From an uncultured Flammeovirgaceae bacterium (lineage in GTDB: Bacteria > Bacteroidota > Bacteroidia > Cytophagales > Cyclobacteriaceae), in the NCBI GenBank assembly GCA_937884755.1, contig CAKZYJ010000174.1, forward strand, positions 1 to 43,331: 43,331 bases of DNA, given 5' to 3'. Positions 34,546-42,144 of this stretch are shown here, one piece after another. The notes below the pieces were generated by a model. The model was given only the letters and a program-made list of their open reading frames with translations. It had not been told where the DNA came from and made no database searches. Within the stretch, counting starts at the first letter, position 1; every line of letters begins with the position of its first letter. Made by a program: the position numbers and the translations under genes.

Positions 34546-35252
34546 CTGAAACCCACTCCGTGGATATTCTCAATAGCAATAGCTGAATCTTGATGAAGAT
34601 ATTTTCGCAACCGAGAAATAAAAACATCGAGGCTGCGACCCGCAAAATAATCGTCATCGCCCCAGATAGTCTCCAGTATTTCTTCCCGTTTCAGCACCTG
34701 GTTAATACGAGAGATTAGGTAATCTAGCAGCATTGATTCGCGTTGGGTGAGATCTCGCACTTCATCCTGATAAACCAACTGTTGCTGCGTTTTATTAAAG
34801 TGATAGCTACCAATAGGTTGCGATTGGTAATTCTGACTAAGATTCGTCGATATTGACTTACTCCGTCGAAGGAAAATATCTACCTTCAACACGAGTTCTT
34901 CAATACTGAAGGGCTTAGTCATATAGTCATCGGCCCCAAGCTTTAGTCCGGCGATACGATCTTCTTTTAAGCACTTAGCCGAGAGAAAAAGAATAGGAAT
35001 CTGGCTATCAAGCTGCCGGATTTTTTTTGCAACCGCAAATCCATCAACTTTTGGCAGCATAACATCAATAATGCACAGATCAATTTGGTGTTGTTGAAAA
35101 GCCTCCAAGGCCGATTCTCCGTCGGCGCAGGCCACTACTTGATAGTTAGACAACGATAAATTGTCTTGAGTTACGTAGCGAAGACTTTCATCGTCTTCCA
35201 CATACAGCAAGGTTGCTTTATTACCGGGTTGCCGGACAATTGTTTCAGTCAT
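34527..35252 (-). CDS. OmpR/PhoB family response regulator
   Basis: A 241-residue cytosolic transcription factor. The receiver domain (about 13-130) has acidic residues in VEDDES, the phospho-accepting D63 in IIDVMLPKVDG and the conserved K113 in MTKPFS. The C-terminal winged helix (about 145-240) shows LTQRESMLLDYLIS and GRSLDVFISRLRKYL. It is encoded 27 bases after its partner sensor kinase. The layout is that of the Bacteroidota RprY-like regulators. Its likely binding sites are the GTTAAC repeats upstream of the kinase gene (inference). Confidence 0.94.
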   Translation of the reverse strand: MTETIVRQPGNKATLLYVEDDESLRYVTQDNLSLSNYQVVACADGESALEAFQQHQIDLCIIDVMLPKVDGFAVAKKIRQLDSQIPILFLSAKCLKEDRIAGLKLGADDYMTKPFSIEELVLKVDIFLRRSKSISTNLSQNYQSQPIGSYHFNKTQQQLVYQDEVRDLTQRESMLLDYLISRINQVLKREEILETIWGDDDYFAGRSLDVFISRLRKYLHQDSAIAIENIHGVGFRLVVAQ

Positions 35253-35279
35253 TTTAGTTCAATCAATTTACCTACTTAT

Positions 35280-36551
35280 TTATGATGCAAGGGAAAATGG
35301 CATCTCGATCTTGAAAAGAGTGCCCTTTCCCAGTTCACTCTGTATTGATATTTTCCAACAATGTAGTTTGCAGATTCTAGCTACGTAGTAGAGGCCTAAT
35401 CCAAAGCCTTTTACATCATGCTGGTTGCCAGTAGGGACCCGGACAAACTTATGAAATACTTTGTTGACAAATTCTGAGGGAATACCCCTCCCCCGGTCTT
35501 CAATAACTACTTCTACGGTTTTCTTATGTGTACGGGTGCCTAGGCGAATTTGGGCTGTCACGTCACTATATTTCACAGCGTTATCCAGCAGGTTTTGCAC
35601 TACATTTCTAAAATGCATAGGATCGGCTACGATCAGTATGCCTTCTTCAACTTCCAGATCTATTGATGCTTCTTGGGGATACCGAGTTTGAAACTCCTCC
35701 AGTATAATCTGTAACTCATGAGATAGATTTACCATCTCAGTATGAAGGCAAAGTGCCCGTTGCTCTAGTTTAGCCACTTGCAAAACTTTTTCTACCTGAC
35801 CATTAAGGCGAAGACTCTGCTCTTTAATTATCCGGGCGTAGTTATTTAAACGCTGAGGCTGTTCGATGATACCCGGTGCCTGTAGTACGTCAGCTGAAAC
35901 GTTGATCGTAGAAATAGGCGTCTTAAACTCGTGGGTCATGTTATTGATAAAATCCTTCTGAAGCTCAGACCACCGCTTTTGCCGAAGTATTACTAGTAAT
36001 GAGTAACCAAAGAATAGGATTACCAGCAGCAGTACTGATGAAAGTATAAACCAAGTATCCATTTCGGAGAAAACATAACTTGATTTATTGGGAAAGTAGA
36101 CTCCGAAGTAGTAGGTGTACTTATCATACAGAGGAAACCCTAAATTCGTTGGTTCACTCACCCCGGCATTCACAATACTGATCCTGTTACCACACACCAT
36201 TTTCTGTTGAGTACAATCATAGACAGCATATTCAAAATCGGCTACTACGTCAGCCTCAATGAGTGTTGTCTTTAGATAGTGCTCCAGTACCTTTGCATCG
36301 ACTATATCGGTCAGCTCCACTACGAAGTAATCGTCGCTCAATTGCTTTACCGGATGATCGGTTGAAACCACGCTTTGTGAGTGGTTGGCCAGTTGGTACG
36401 CTACCTCTTTCAATGCTGAATAGATTTGCTGGTTAAGCTTTCTCTCTTCCGCATTCCAGATTTTAATCACCCAAAACGATTGGGCCGCCACTATGCCTAG
36501 CACTGTGATAATGCCTAAAGCCACAACCCACCGTATCGCTACGTTCTTCAT
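35280..36551 (-). CDS. Membrane sensor histidine kinase
   Basis: A 423-residue kinase with TM1 at about 9-28, a periplasmic sensor part (about 30-165) and TM2 at about 168-188, then directly the HisKA domain with H207 in NMTHEFKTPIS and an ATPase domain with N box NLLDNAVKYS, G1 EDRGRGIP and G2 GFGLGLYYV. No HAMP domain is visible. The periplasmic part has two cysteines, C113 and C120 (YDCTQQKMVCGN), which could form a disulphide. ATG 36551 (MKNVAIRW) is preferred over the start six codons upstream. It phosphorylates the response regulator encoded just downstream and diverges from the DUF1573 gene. Confidence 0.93.
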   Translation of the reverse strand: MKNVAIRWVVALGIITVLGIVAAQSFWVIKIWNAEERKLNQQIYSALKEVAYQLANHSQSVVSTDHPVKQLSDDYFVVELTDIVDAKVLEHYLKTTLIEADVVADFEYAVYDCTQQKMVCGNRISIVNAGVSEPTNLGFPLYDKYTYYFGVYFPNKSSYVFSEMDTWFILSSVLLLVILFFGYSLLVILRQKRWSELQKDFINNMTHEFKTPISTINVSADVLQAPGIIEQPQRLNNYARIIKEQSLRLNGQVEKVLQVAKLEQRALCLHTEMVNLSHELQIILEEFQTRYPQEASIDLEVEEGILIVADPMHFRNVVQNLLDNAVKYSDVTAQIRLGTRTHKKTVEVVIEDRGRGIPSEFVNKVFHKFVRVPTGNQHDVKGFGLGLYYVARICKLHCWKISIQSELGKGTLFKIEMPFSLAS

Positions 36552-36590
36552 ATCTACGAAGTTAAGCACTTTTCAGCTTTCGAAATTGGC

Positions 36591-36628
36591 GTTAACATTT
36601 CGTTAACAATGTTTAGGAATTTGTTAAC
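36591..36628. promoter_or_regulatory. Three GTTAAC sites between sensor kinase and DUF1573 genes
   Basis: GTTAAC occurs at 36591-36596, 36602-36607 and 36623-36628, with spacings of 11 and 21 bases, about one and two helical turns. The last ends 22 bases before the -7 box of the DUF1573 gene. Regularly spaced sites beside a two-component operon suggest binding by the OmpR-type regulator. The hexamer is palindromic, so it could serve both divergent genes. Confidence 0.5.
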
Positions 36629-36650
36629 AGCTGCTTTCAGACGGCTTTTC

Positions 36651-36658
36651 TACATTTG
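36651..36658 (+). promoter_or_regulatory. Candidate -7 box for the DUF1573 gene
   Basis: TACATTTG matches TAnnTTTG exactly, 37 bases before the ATG at 36696. The region where a -33 element would sit overlaps the last GTTAAC site, as expected for an activator-dependent promoter. Confidence 0.5.
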
Positions 36659-36695
36659 GAGCATACAAATTCTCTTTCACTAAAAAACAACAATT

Positions 36696-37100
36696 ATGAA
36701 AAGCTTATTAATTCTTCTGTTTAGCATCATCTGGATAGCCAACATGCAAGCTCAATCTACCCTATCTGTAAGCTCAGCTTCCACGGCTAAGTCTAATCTG
36801 TTATCCTGGGACGCCACGTCCCATAACTTTGGGGACATTAAACACCAACAGCCCCAAACTATTGCTTTTACATTTACCAATAAAACCAAGCAGCCCGTAG
36901 TCATCACCCAAGCCAAAGGCTCTTGTGGCTGCACGGTGGCCAACTATACGCAAGAGCCAATTGCCCCTGGTGAGGTAGGTACCGTAAAAGCCACCTACAA
37001 TGCGGCTAGTTTAGGAGCTTTCAGCAAGACCGTCGCGGTTAAAACTACTGCTAGCCGTGAGTGGCAGCACTTGAAAATTACCGGAATTGTAATAGAATAG
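36696..37100 (+). CDS. DUF1573 domain-containing exported protein
   Basis: A 134-residue protein with a signal peptide (ending IANMQAQS, about residue 20) and a single Ig-like DUF1573 domain: SHNFGDIKHQQPQTIAFTFT, the conserved SCGCT motif (C77, C79) and IAPGEVGTVKATYN. The family is abundant in Bacteroidota; no biochemical role is established, and the CxC may bind metal or be redox-active. Its promoter carries the GTTAAC array shared with the divergent two-component operon, so it is a likely direct target. Confidence 0.9.
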   Translation: MKSLLILLFSIIWIANMQAQSTLSVSSASTAKSNLLSWDATSHNFGDIKHQQPQTIAFTFTNKTKQPVVITQAKGSCGCTVANYTQEPIAPGEVGTVKATYNAASLGAFSKTVAVKTTASREWQHLKITGIVIE

Positions 37101-37126
37101 TACATTAATCCCTAAATCGAGGAAAG

Positions 37127-37149
37127 AGCGCCAACTTGGCGCTTTTTTT
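37127..37149 (+). terminator. Rho-independent terminator after the DUF1573 gene
   Basis: AGCGCC (37127-37132) pairs with GGCGCT (37138-37143) around the loop AACTT, followed by seven T residues. It separates the DUF1573 gene from the next gene and excludes a start for that gene at 37136. Confidence 0.9.
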
Positions 37150-37168
37150 GTTTTGCCAAGTTGCGTAT

Positions 37169-37181
37169 ATTTCGTTAACAA
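37169..37181 (+). promoter_or_regulatory. Shared 13-base motif ATTTCGTTAACAA before the retropepsin/PDZ gene
   Basis: This 13-mer is identical to 36597-36609, the middle site of the GTTAAC array. It lies 35 bases before the ATG at 37217 and after the terminator, where the promoter of this gene must be. A TATATTT element overlaps it. Confidence 0.45.
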
Positions 37182-37216
37182 AGGTAGGAGTTAGCCCAAA
37201 TTGTAAACGGTTATTC

Positions 37217-38392
37217 ATGATGCTATTTCGAGTTTCTTTATGCATAGTCTTGCTGTTTGCTAGCACTTGGGCTTCGGCATCGGCTCTAACTCAAATTCCC
37301 TTCCGTTTGCATAACAACCACATCTTTGTCGAGGTACAGGTTAACGAATCTAAACCGCTAAAATTTATTTTTGATACCGGCGCGGCAGCTACGGTCATTA
37401 GCGAAGCTGAGGCCAATCGGCTCAAAATTGTTCACGATGGCTTCTCAACCGTGCGAAGTTCTCGCGGCCCCAAGTTTGTTTACTACTCCGATTATAATGA
37501 CCTGACACTTGGTGAAGTCGCGCTAAACCGAATAAAAATGGTACACTTACCCCTGAACCACTTAAATAAGGCACTGGACACATCGGTCCATGGCATTATT
37601 GGTCAGGATGTGCTAAAAAAGTACGTAGTAGAAATAAATTACGACCGGACTCTGATCATTCTTCACGACCCGCAAGCGTTCTCTCCTCCCAGTGGATATC
37701 ATGAGCAAGATTTTGAACTTATTGGGGGGCGTCCCTACATTGATGGATCGTTTCAACTGAGCAATGGCGAACTGCTGTCGGGTAAGTTTCAAGTAGATAA
37801 TGGCTCTGGGTCGTTTGTAACGCTCTATTCTCCCTTTGTAGAAGAACACCACCTGACCCGGAAAATTGGTCGTACCCAGCAGATTTACACCATGAGCTTT
37901 TCGGGGGCTATTGACCGTAACTATGCTGGTCGTCTGGAAGAATTTGAGTTTGGTTGGTTTAGTCTATCGGATATTCCCATTCGTTTAAACCAATCACGCT
38001 ACTACAAAAAAGCTTTTACAGATGGCATTGGGCACATTGGGAATGCCTTACTAAAGCGGTTTAATATCATCTTTGACTATCACCACAAGCAATCTTACTG
38101 GAAACCCAACCTGTCGTTTGCCAATGAATTCAAGCTTGCTTATTCGGGCTTAGTGGTAAAAACTGATCAGCAGGAGGAAAAAGTAGTGATTCGCCACGTA
38201 TTTGAAGATTCCCCCGCCGCCCAGGCTGGTTTCACACCCGACGATGAGATCGTACAGATCAATAATATCTCCGCCAGCGGCCGCAGCAGCCACGAAGTGC
38301 AGACCCTGCTCAACCGACAAACCCCACTGGAAGTCACCATCCGTCGGCAAAATCAGGTTAAAACTATCAATCTCTATCCTTTGGCGCTGTAA
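37217..38392 (+). CDS. Exported retropepsin-like aspartic protease with PDZ domain
   Basis: A 391-residue protein. Signal peptide (about 1-22, ending ASTWASASA); two retropepsin-like half domains with FIFDTGAAATV (D53) and FQVDNGSGSFVTLY as the second aspartate region; and a C-terminal PDZ domain (about 310-390) with VFEDSPAAQAGFTPDDEIVQI. The start is one of two adjacent ATGs (37217 or 37220). The predicted enzyme cleaves proteins in the periplasm or outer membrane; the substrate is unknown. The 13-base motif upstream suggests joint control with the DUF1573 gene. The thioesterase gene starts 17 bases downstream. Confidence 0.87.
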   Translation: MMLFRVSLCIVLLFASTWASASALTQIPFRLHNNHIFVEVQVNESKPLKFIFDTGAAATVISEAEANRLKIVHDGFSTVRSSRGPKFVYYSDYNDLTLGEVALNRIKMVHLPLNHLNKALDTSVHGIIGQDVLKKYVVEINYDRTLIILHDPQAFSPPSGYHEQDFELIGGRPYIDGSFQLSNGELLSGKFQVDNGSGSFVTLYSPFVEEHHLTRKIGRTQQIYTMSFSGAIDRNYAGRLEEFEFGWFSLSDIPIRLNQSRYYKKAFTDGIGHIGNALLKRFNIIFDYHHKQSYWKPNLSFANEFKLAYSGLVVKTDQQEEKVVIRHVFEDSPAAQAGFTPDDEIVQINNISASGRSSHEVQTLLNRQTPLEVTIRRQNQVKTINLYPLAL

Positions 38393-38409
38393 TTTGTTTA
38401 TTTAGGGCC

Positions 38410-38817
38410 ATGAAGCCCTACGTTTTTGAACAAACCCGGTTAGTTCAGCCCGAAGACCTGGACGAACTTCAGCACGTAAATAATGTGCGTTACCTACAGT
38501 GGGTGCAGGATGTAGCCGAGGCCCACTGGAAAAGCCTGGCTCCGGCAGAAATTCAACAACAATTTATCTGGGTAGTACTAAGCCACTTCATAGAGTATAA
38601 AAGCCCCGTACATTTGGCAGATGAAGTGCTCGTCCGCACTTTTGTGGGAAATGCTTCCGGTCCTAAATACGACCGTCATGTAGAAATTTGGAAAGCGAAA
38701 GAAGACAAGGTTTGCGTTAAAGCTCATTCGGTTTGGTGCCTGTTAAGTGCTGAATCCCACCGCCCCAAGAAAGTTACCGACGACGTTCGAGGAATATTCG
38801 AGGATTTAAGCTCCTGA
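38410..38817 (+). CDS. Acyl-CoA thioesterase-like protein (4HBT hotdog fold)
   Basis: A 135-residue hotdog-fold protein of the YbgC/FadM type. Its N-terminal region DLDELQHVNNVRYLQWVQD carries the family's active-site segment (HxxNxxYLxW); PVHLADEVLVRTFVGNAS continues the fold. It probably hydrolyses an acyl-CoA in the cytosol; the substrate is unknown. It lies 17 bases after the protease gene and may share its transcript. Confidence 0.87.
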   Translation: MKPYVFEQTRLVQPEDLDELQHVNNVRYLQWVQDVAEAHWKSLAPAEIQQQFIWVVLSHFIEYKSPVHLADEVLVRTFVGNASGPKYDRHVEIWKAKEDKVCVKAHSVWCLLSAESHRPKKVTDDVRGIFEDLSS

Positions 38818-38825
38818 AGATGCAG

Positions 38826-38857
38826 TTTGGGAAACCTTACTGCCCTTACTAAGTTTG
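38826..38857 (+). promoter_or_regulatory. Candidate promoter of the FAD-dependent oxidoreductase
   Basis: TTTG (38826-38829), a 20-base spacer, then TAAGTTTG (38850-38857): both elements match the Bacteroidota consensus with good spacing. The leader to the ATG at 38892 would be about 28 bases. This is the best two-element match in the window. Confidence 0.6.
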
Positions 38858-38891
38858 TCAGCTAAAAGTAACAACAGCAAAGATCGAACCT

Positions 38892-40145
38892 ATGCCTACT
38901 GCTACAAATATCGACGTTATTGTGATTGGTGCCGGTTTGTCCGGCCTAATCGCCGCATTAACCCTGGAAGAACACGGAAAAACGGTAAAACTCCTGGAAG
39001 CTACCGACCGACCAGGCGGGAGGATTAAGACGGATGAAGTGGATGGATACCTGCTCGACCGAGGCTTTCAGGTGCTTCTTACGCAATATCCGGAAACTCA
39101 ACGCTATCTAGATTATGAAAAATTAAATTTACGCTCCTTCTCTCCGGGAACAATTATCCTTAATAAGTTTGGACAGCAAGAAATATCGGACCCAACTCGA
39201 GTACCTCAGGCGGCGTTTAACACCTTATTCGCTAAAGTAGGCTCGCTCGCGGATAAACTAAAAATCCTCAGACTGAAGCGGAAACTTGGCGCTCAAACGG
39301 TAGATCAGATCTTCGCACAACCGGAGATGAGCACCCTCTCGGTTATCCAGCAGTACGGCTTCAGTGAGTCCATGCTTCGTAATTTTTTCCAACCCTTTAT
39401 GGCTGGTATTTTTCTAGAGAATGCCTTGACTACCTCCCGCCGGGAATTTGACTTTGTGTTCAAGATGTTTTCTGAGGGTGATACTTCCGTGCCAGAAAGA
39501 GGTATGGAAGAAATACCAAAGCAATTAGCCGCTCGGTTACAGCCGGATACGCTAAGTACTAATGAAAGGGTAGAATCCATTGATGAGCAGACCGTTACAA
39601 CTTCATCCGGGGAAGCTTTTTCTGCGTCAAGTATTTTACTGGCTACTGCGCCCAATGAAATTCTACAAAAAGTGACTGGAAAACAGGTCTCCGACGCCCG
39701 ACACTCCACCACCAATGTCTACCTAACCGCTGATAAATCTCCTATTCCCCGACCCATGCTGGCCCTTAATGCCAATCCGGAGCGGCTGGTGAACAATATC
39801 GTGGTAATGAATGAAGTTTCTTCGGCTTATGCACCTGCTGGTAAAAACCTGATTTCTATTTCCATCAACGGTATATCCTCAGCCTCGGATGAGGAGCTCA
39901 CCGAAAAAATCAAAAGTGAATTGAAGCCCTGGTACGGCGACCAACCTGATCAGTGGCAACACCTGCGCACCTACCGTATTGATTACGCTCTACCAAACCA
40001 GGATTCAGTAAGTTATAATCTAACCGCTGATCAGTGCAAAGTACGGGAGGGGCTATTTATAACCGGCGATTATTTACTCAACGGTTCCATCAATGCTGCC
40101 ATGCGTGCTGGTCGTCAAGCAGCTGAAATCATATTGAACGGCTAG
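38892..40145 (+). CDS. FAD-dependent amine oxidase/phytoene desaturase-like oxidoreductase
   Basis: A 417-residue flavoprotein. VIVIGAGLSGLIAALTLEE is the FAD dinucleotide-binding motif, followed by LLEATDRPGGRIKTDEVDG, the typical second motif of amine oxidases and desaturases. The C-terminal FITGDYLLNGSINAAMRAG completes the FAD site. Related proteins include protoporphyrinogen oxidase, phytoene desaturase and monoamine oxidases; I cannot tell the substrate. No carotenoid genes are nearby in this window. It has its own predicted promoter. Confidence 0.9.
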   Translation: MPTATNIDVIVIGAGLSGLIAALTLEEHGKTVKLLEATDRPGGRIKTDEVDGYLLDRGFQVLLTQYPETQRYLDYEKLNLRSFSPGTIILNKFGQQEISDPTRVPQAAFNTLFAKVGSLADKLKILRLKRKLGAQTVDQIFAQPEMSTLSVIQQYGFSESMLRNFFQPFMAGIFLENALTTSRREFDFVFKMFSEGDTSVPERGMEEIPKQLAARLQPDTLSTNERVESIDEQTVTTSSGEAFSASSILLATAPNEILQKVTGKQVSDARHSTTNVYLTADKSPIPRPMLALNANPERLVNNIVVMNEVSSAYAPAGKNLISISINGISSASDEELTEKIKSELKPWYGDQPDQWQHLRTYRIDYALPNQDSVSYNLTADQCKVREGLFITGDYLLNGSINAAMRAGRQAAEIILNG

Positions 40146-40249
40146 TAATTATTGTATTTTCAGTAGCACTCTTCACCTTACTCTACGCAATCTACCGTAG
40201 AAAATAGACAACATTTTCAATTATCAATTCTCACTTTTCCACTTTCACC

Positions 40250-40257
40250 TACCTTTG
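40250..40257 (+). promoter_or_regulatory. Candidate -7 box for the sulfatase gene
   Basis: TACCTTTG matches TAnnTTTG exactly, 45 bases before the GTG at 40303. The TTG inside it (40255) could be mistaken for a start codon. Confidence 0.4.
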
Positions 40258-40302
40258 CTTATCTTGAACCAAGCGCAAAAACAACCTAACCATCATTTCA
40301 TT

Positions 40303-41904
40303 GTGAAAACTTTCGTTTTAAGCAGTGTCATACTAGTCAACTCACTGTTTCTGTTAACTAACTGTGTTGATTCGCAGGGGCAAGCTGAAGAACCACCTAA
40401 TATCATTCTGATCATGGAGGAAGATAAGGGCTATTCTGACCTGGGCTGCTACGGGTCCGAGATACAAACCCCCAATCTGGATCGGCTAGCTTCCGAAGGG
40501 ATGCGAATGACCCAATTTTACAATACTGCCAAGTGTACCGAAACCCGGGCTACCCTACTTACTGGTTTACACTTTCAGCAATCCGAAAACCTCAATAGAA
40601 CCGACAACAATATCACATTGGCTGAAGCCTTCCGGGAAAATGGTTACCAAACCATTATGAGTGGCAAGTGGCACCTGGGAAATTGGGCTGAAGAAGTTGA
40701 TACGCCAAATAAAAGGGGGTTCAATGAGTATTTTGGCTTTCTGAACGGAGCCAGCAATTTTTTTACCGGCCGTAACTACAAAGATGATGTAAACTACATG
40801 CGTCGGAACGATCAGGTGTTTGAAGCACCGGAAGACTTTTACACCACCGATGCTTTTACCGATTTCGCCATTGAGCAGATTTCCACCGCTAATGGACAGA
40901 ACCAACCGTTTTTCGTGTATCTAGCCCATAATGCTCCCCACTACCCCTTACAGGCTCCTCAAGAAAACATCAAGAAATACCAGGGCATATATGATCAAGG
41001 CTGGGATAACCTACGCCAACAGCGATTAGCCCGAATGCAGGAGCTAGGTATAATTAAACCCGAATGGCAGCTCGCTCCCCGTGATACATTAACCCCGGCC
41101 TGGGAAAACCTAACTGCCGAGCAGCAACAGGAAGAAGCATCCCTCATGGAAGCTTATGCAGGTATGATTGACCGGCTGGACCAACAAGTGGGCCGATTAT
41201 TAGACCACTTAGATTCACTAAACATCACGGATAATACGCTGGTAGTATTCCTATCCGACAACGGTGGTTGCCCCTTCGATGCCAACCACTCCCCTATTCT
41301 TCCCCCTGGACCCGAAGAATCGGATCGCACCTACGACACCGAATGGGCTCAGGCTTCTAACACTCCCTTCCGAAAGTACAAACAGTGGATTCACGAGGGC
41401 GGTATCGCTACGCCAATGATTATCCGCTGGCCAAAAAAGATTCCGGCAAATAGCCTGTCTGAGCAACCCGGACAATTAGTGGATATCATGCCTACTTTCT
41501 TAGCTGCAATTGGTGCATCCTACCCGAAAGAGTACCCCAATAGGCAACTGCTTCCAATGGAAGGAGTAAGTCTGCTTTCTATCTGGCAAGGCGAGGAAAT
41601 TAACCGGGACAATCCGCTCTTTTGGGAGTATCGAGGCAGTAGGGCAGTACGGGATGGCGATTGGAAATTAGTGGGTGAACGGGGCAGTCCCTGGGAACTG
41701 TATAACCTAAATGAAGACCGAACCGAGATGAATGACCTGATTGAAGCAGAAGCAGACCGGGCAACATCAATGATCGCTGCTTACGAAGAGTGGGCTCAGC
41801 GGATTGGTGCTCGCTCTACCGAAGAGGCCCTCGCTTTACCCCTCAACCAACAGGATCGTTACCTCTTTGAAGGTGAAAAAAGTCAGGAATCCGTAAACGA
41901 ATAA
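40303..41904 (+). CDS. Arylsulfatase-type sulfatase with unusual active-site motifs
   Basis: A 533-residue sulfatase (S1 type), taking the GTG at 40303, which begins a signal peptide; the open frame reaches back to a TTG in the -7 box. The signal ends in LLTNC, a lipobox-like site with cysteine 21, although Asn before Cys is unusual. Family motifs: YSDLGCYG, TPNLDRLASEGMRMTQFYN, SGKWHLG, FLSDNGGC and WIHEGGIATPMIIRWP. The formylglycine motif reads C78-T-E-T-R, with Glu where CxPxR or CxAxR is usual, and the metal-binding DD is replaced by E40-D41 (MEEDKGYSD). It likely removes sulfate from a polysaccharide, together with the GH2 enzyme downstream. Confidence 0.88.
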   Translation: MKTFVLSSVILVNSLFLLTNCVDSQGQAEEPPNIILIMEEDKGYSDLGCYGSEIQTPNLDRLASEGMRMTQFYNTAKCTETRATLLTGLHFQQSENLNRTDNNITLAEAFRENGYQTIMSGKWHLGNWAEEVDTPNKRGFNEYFGFLNGASNFFTGRNYKDDVNYMRRNDQVFEAPEDFYTTDAFTDFAIEQISTANGQNQPFFVYLAHNAPHYPLQAPQENIKKYQGIYDQGWDNLRQQRLARMQELGIIKPEWQLAPRDTLTPAWENLTAEQQQEEASLMEAYAGMIDRLDQQVGRLLDHLDSLNITDNTLVVFLSDNGGCPFDANHSPILPPGPEESDRTYDTEWAQASNTPFRKYKQWIHEGGIATPMIIRWPKKIPANSLSEQPGQLVDIMPTFLAAIGASYPKEYPNRQLLPMEGVSLLSIWQGEEINRDNPLFWEYRGSRAVRDGDWKLVGERGSPWELYNLNEDRTEMNDLIEAEADRATSMIAAYEEWAQRIGARSTEEALALPLNQQDRYLFEGEKSQESVNE

Positions 41905-42144
41905 CTCTTCATACTGCCCAGCCAGATTTGAAATACAACAGTATGATAAGGTAGTATTTGTAATCCCAATGCGAGTAAAAAACCAGCCACTCGGTGATTG
42001 TCTGACCACTAAAAAGCACTAACTTGACCAAACGCTTTTCACCAACCTTAAAACGGCTCACTATTACATTATCCCAAGCAACAACCTATCCTTAACTCCA
42101 TCGCTCATTTTAAGCCTTCTTTAGCTGGATGTATCAAAACTTTC
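41905..42144. other. Intergenic region between sulfatase and GH2 genes
   Basis: These 240 bases contain no recognisable gene or terminator hairpin. GTAGTATTTG at about 41951 is close to a -7 box but has one base too many. A short frame starting at the ATG at 42129 (22 codons) runs out of phase into the GH2 gene and looks incidental. Confidence 0.45.

Noticed and set aside
37136-37216. Longer start for the retropepsin/PDZ gene at TTG 37136
   Set aside because: It lies in the loop of a strong terminator. The signal peptide begins at the ATG pair 37217/37220.
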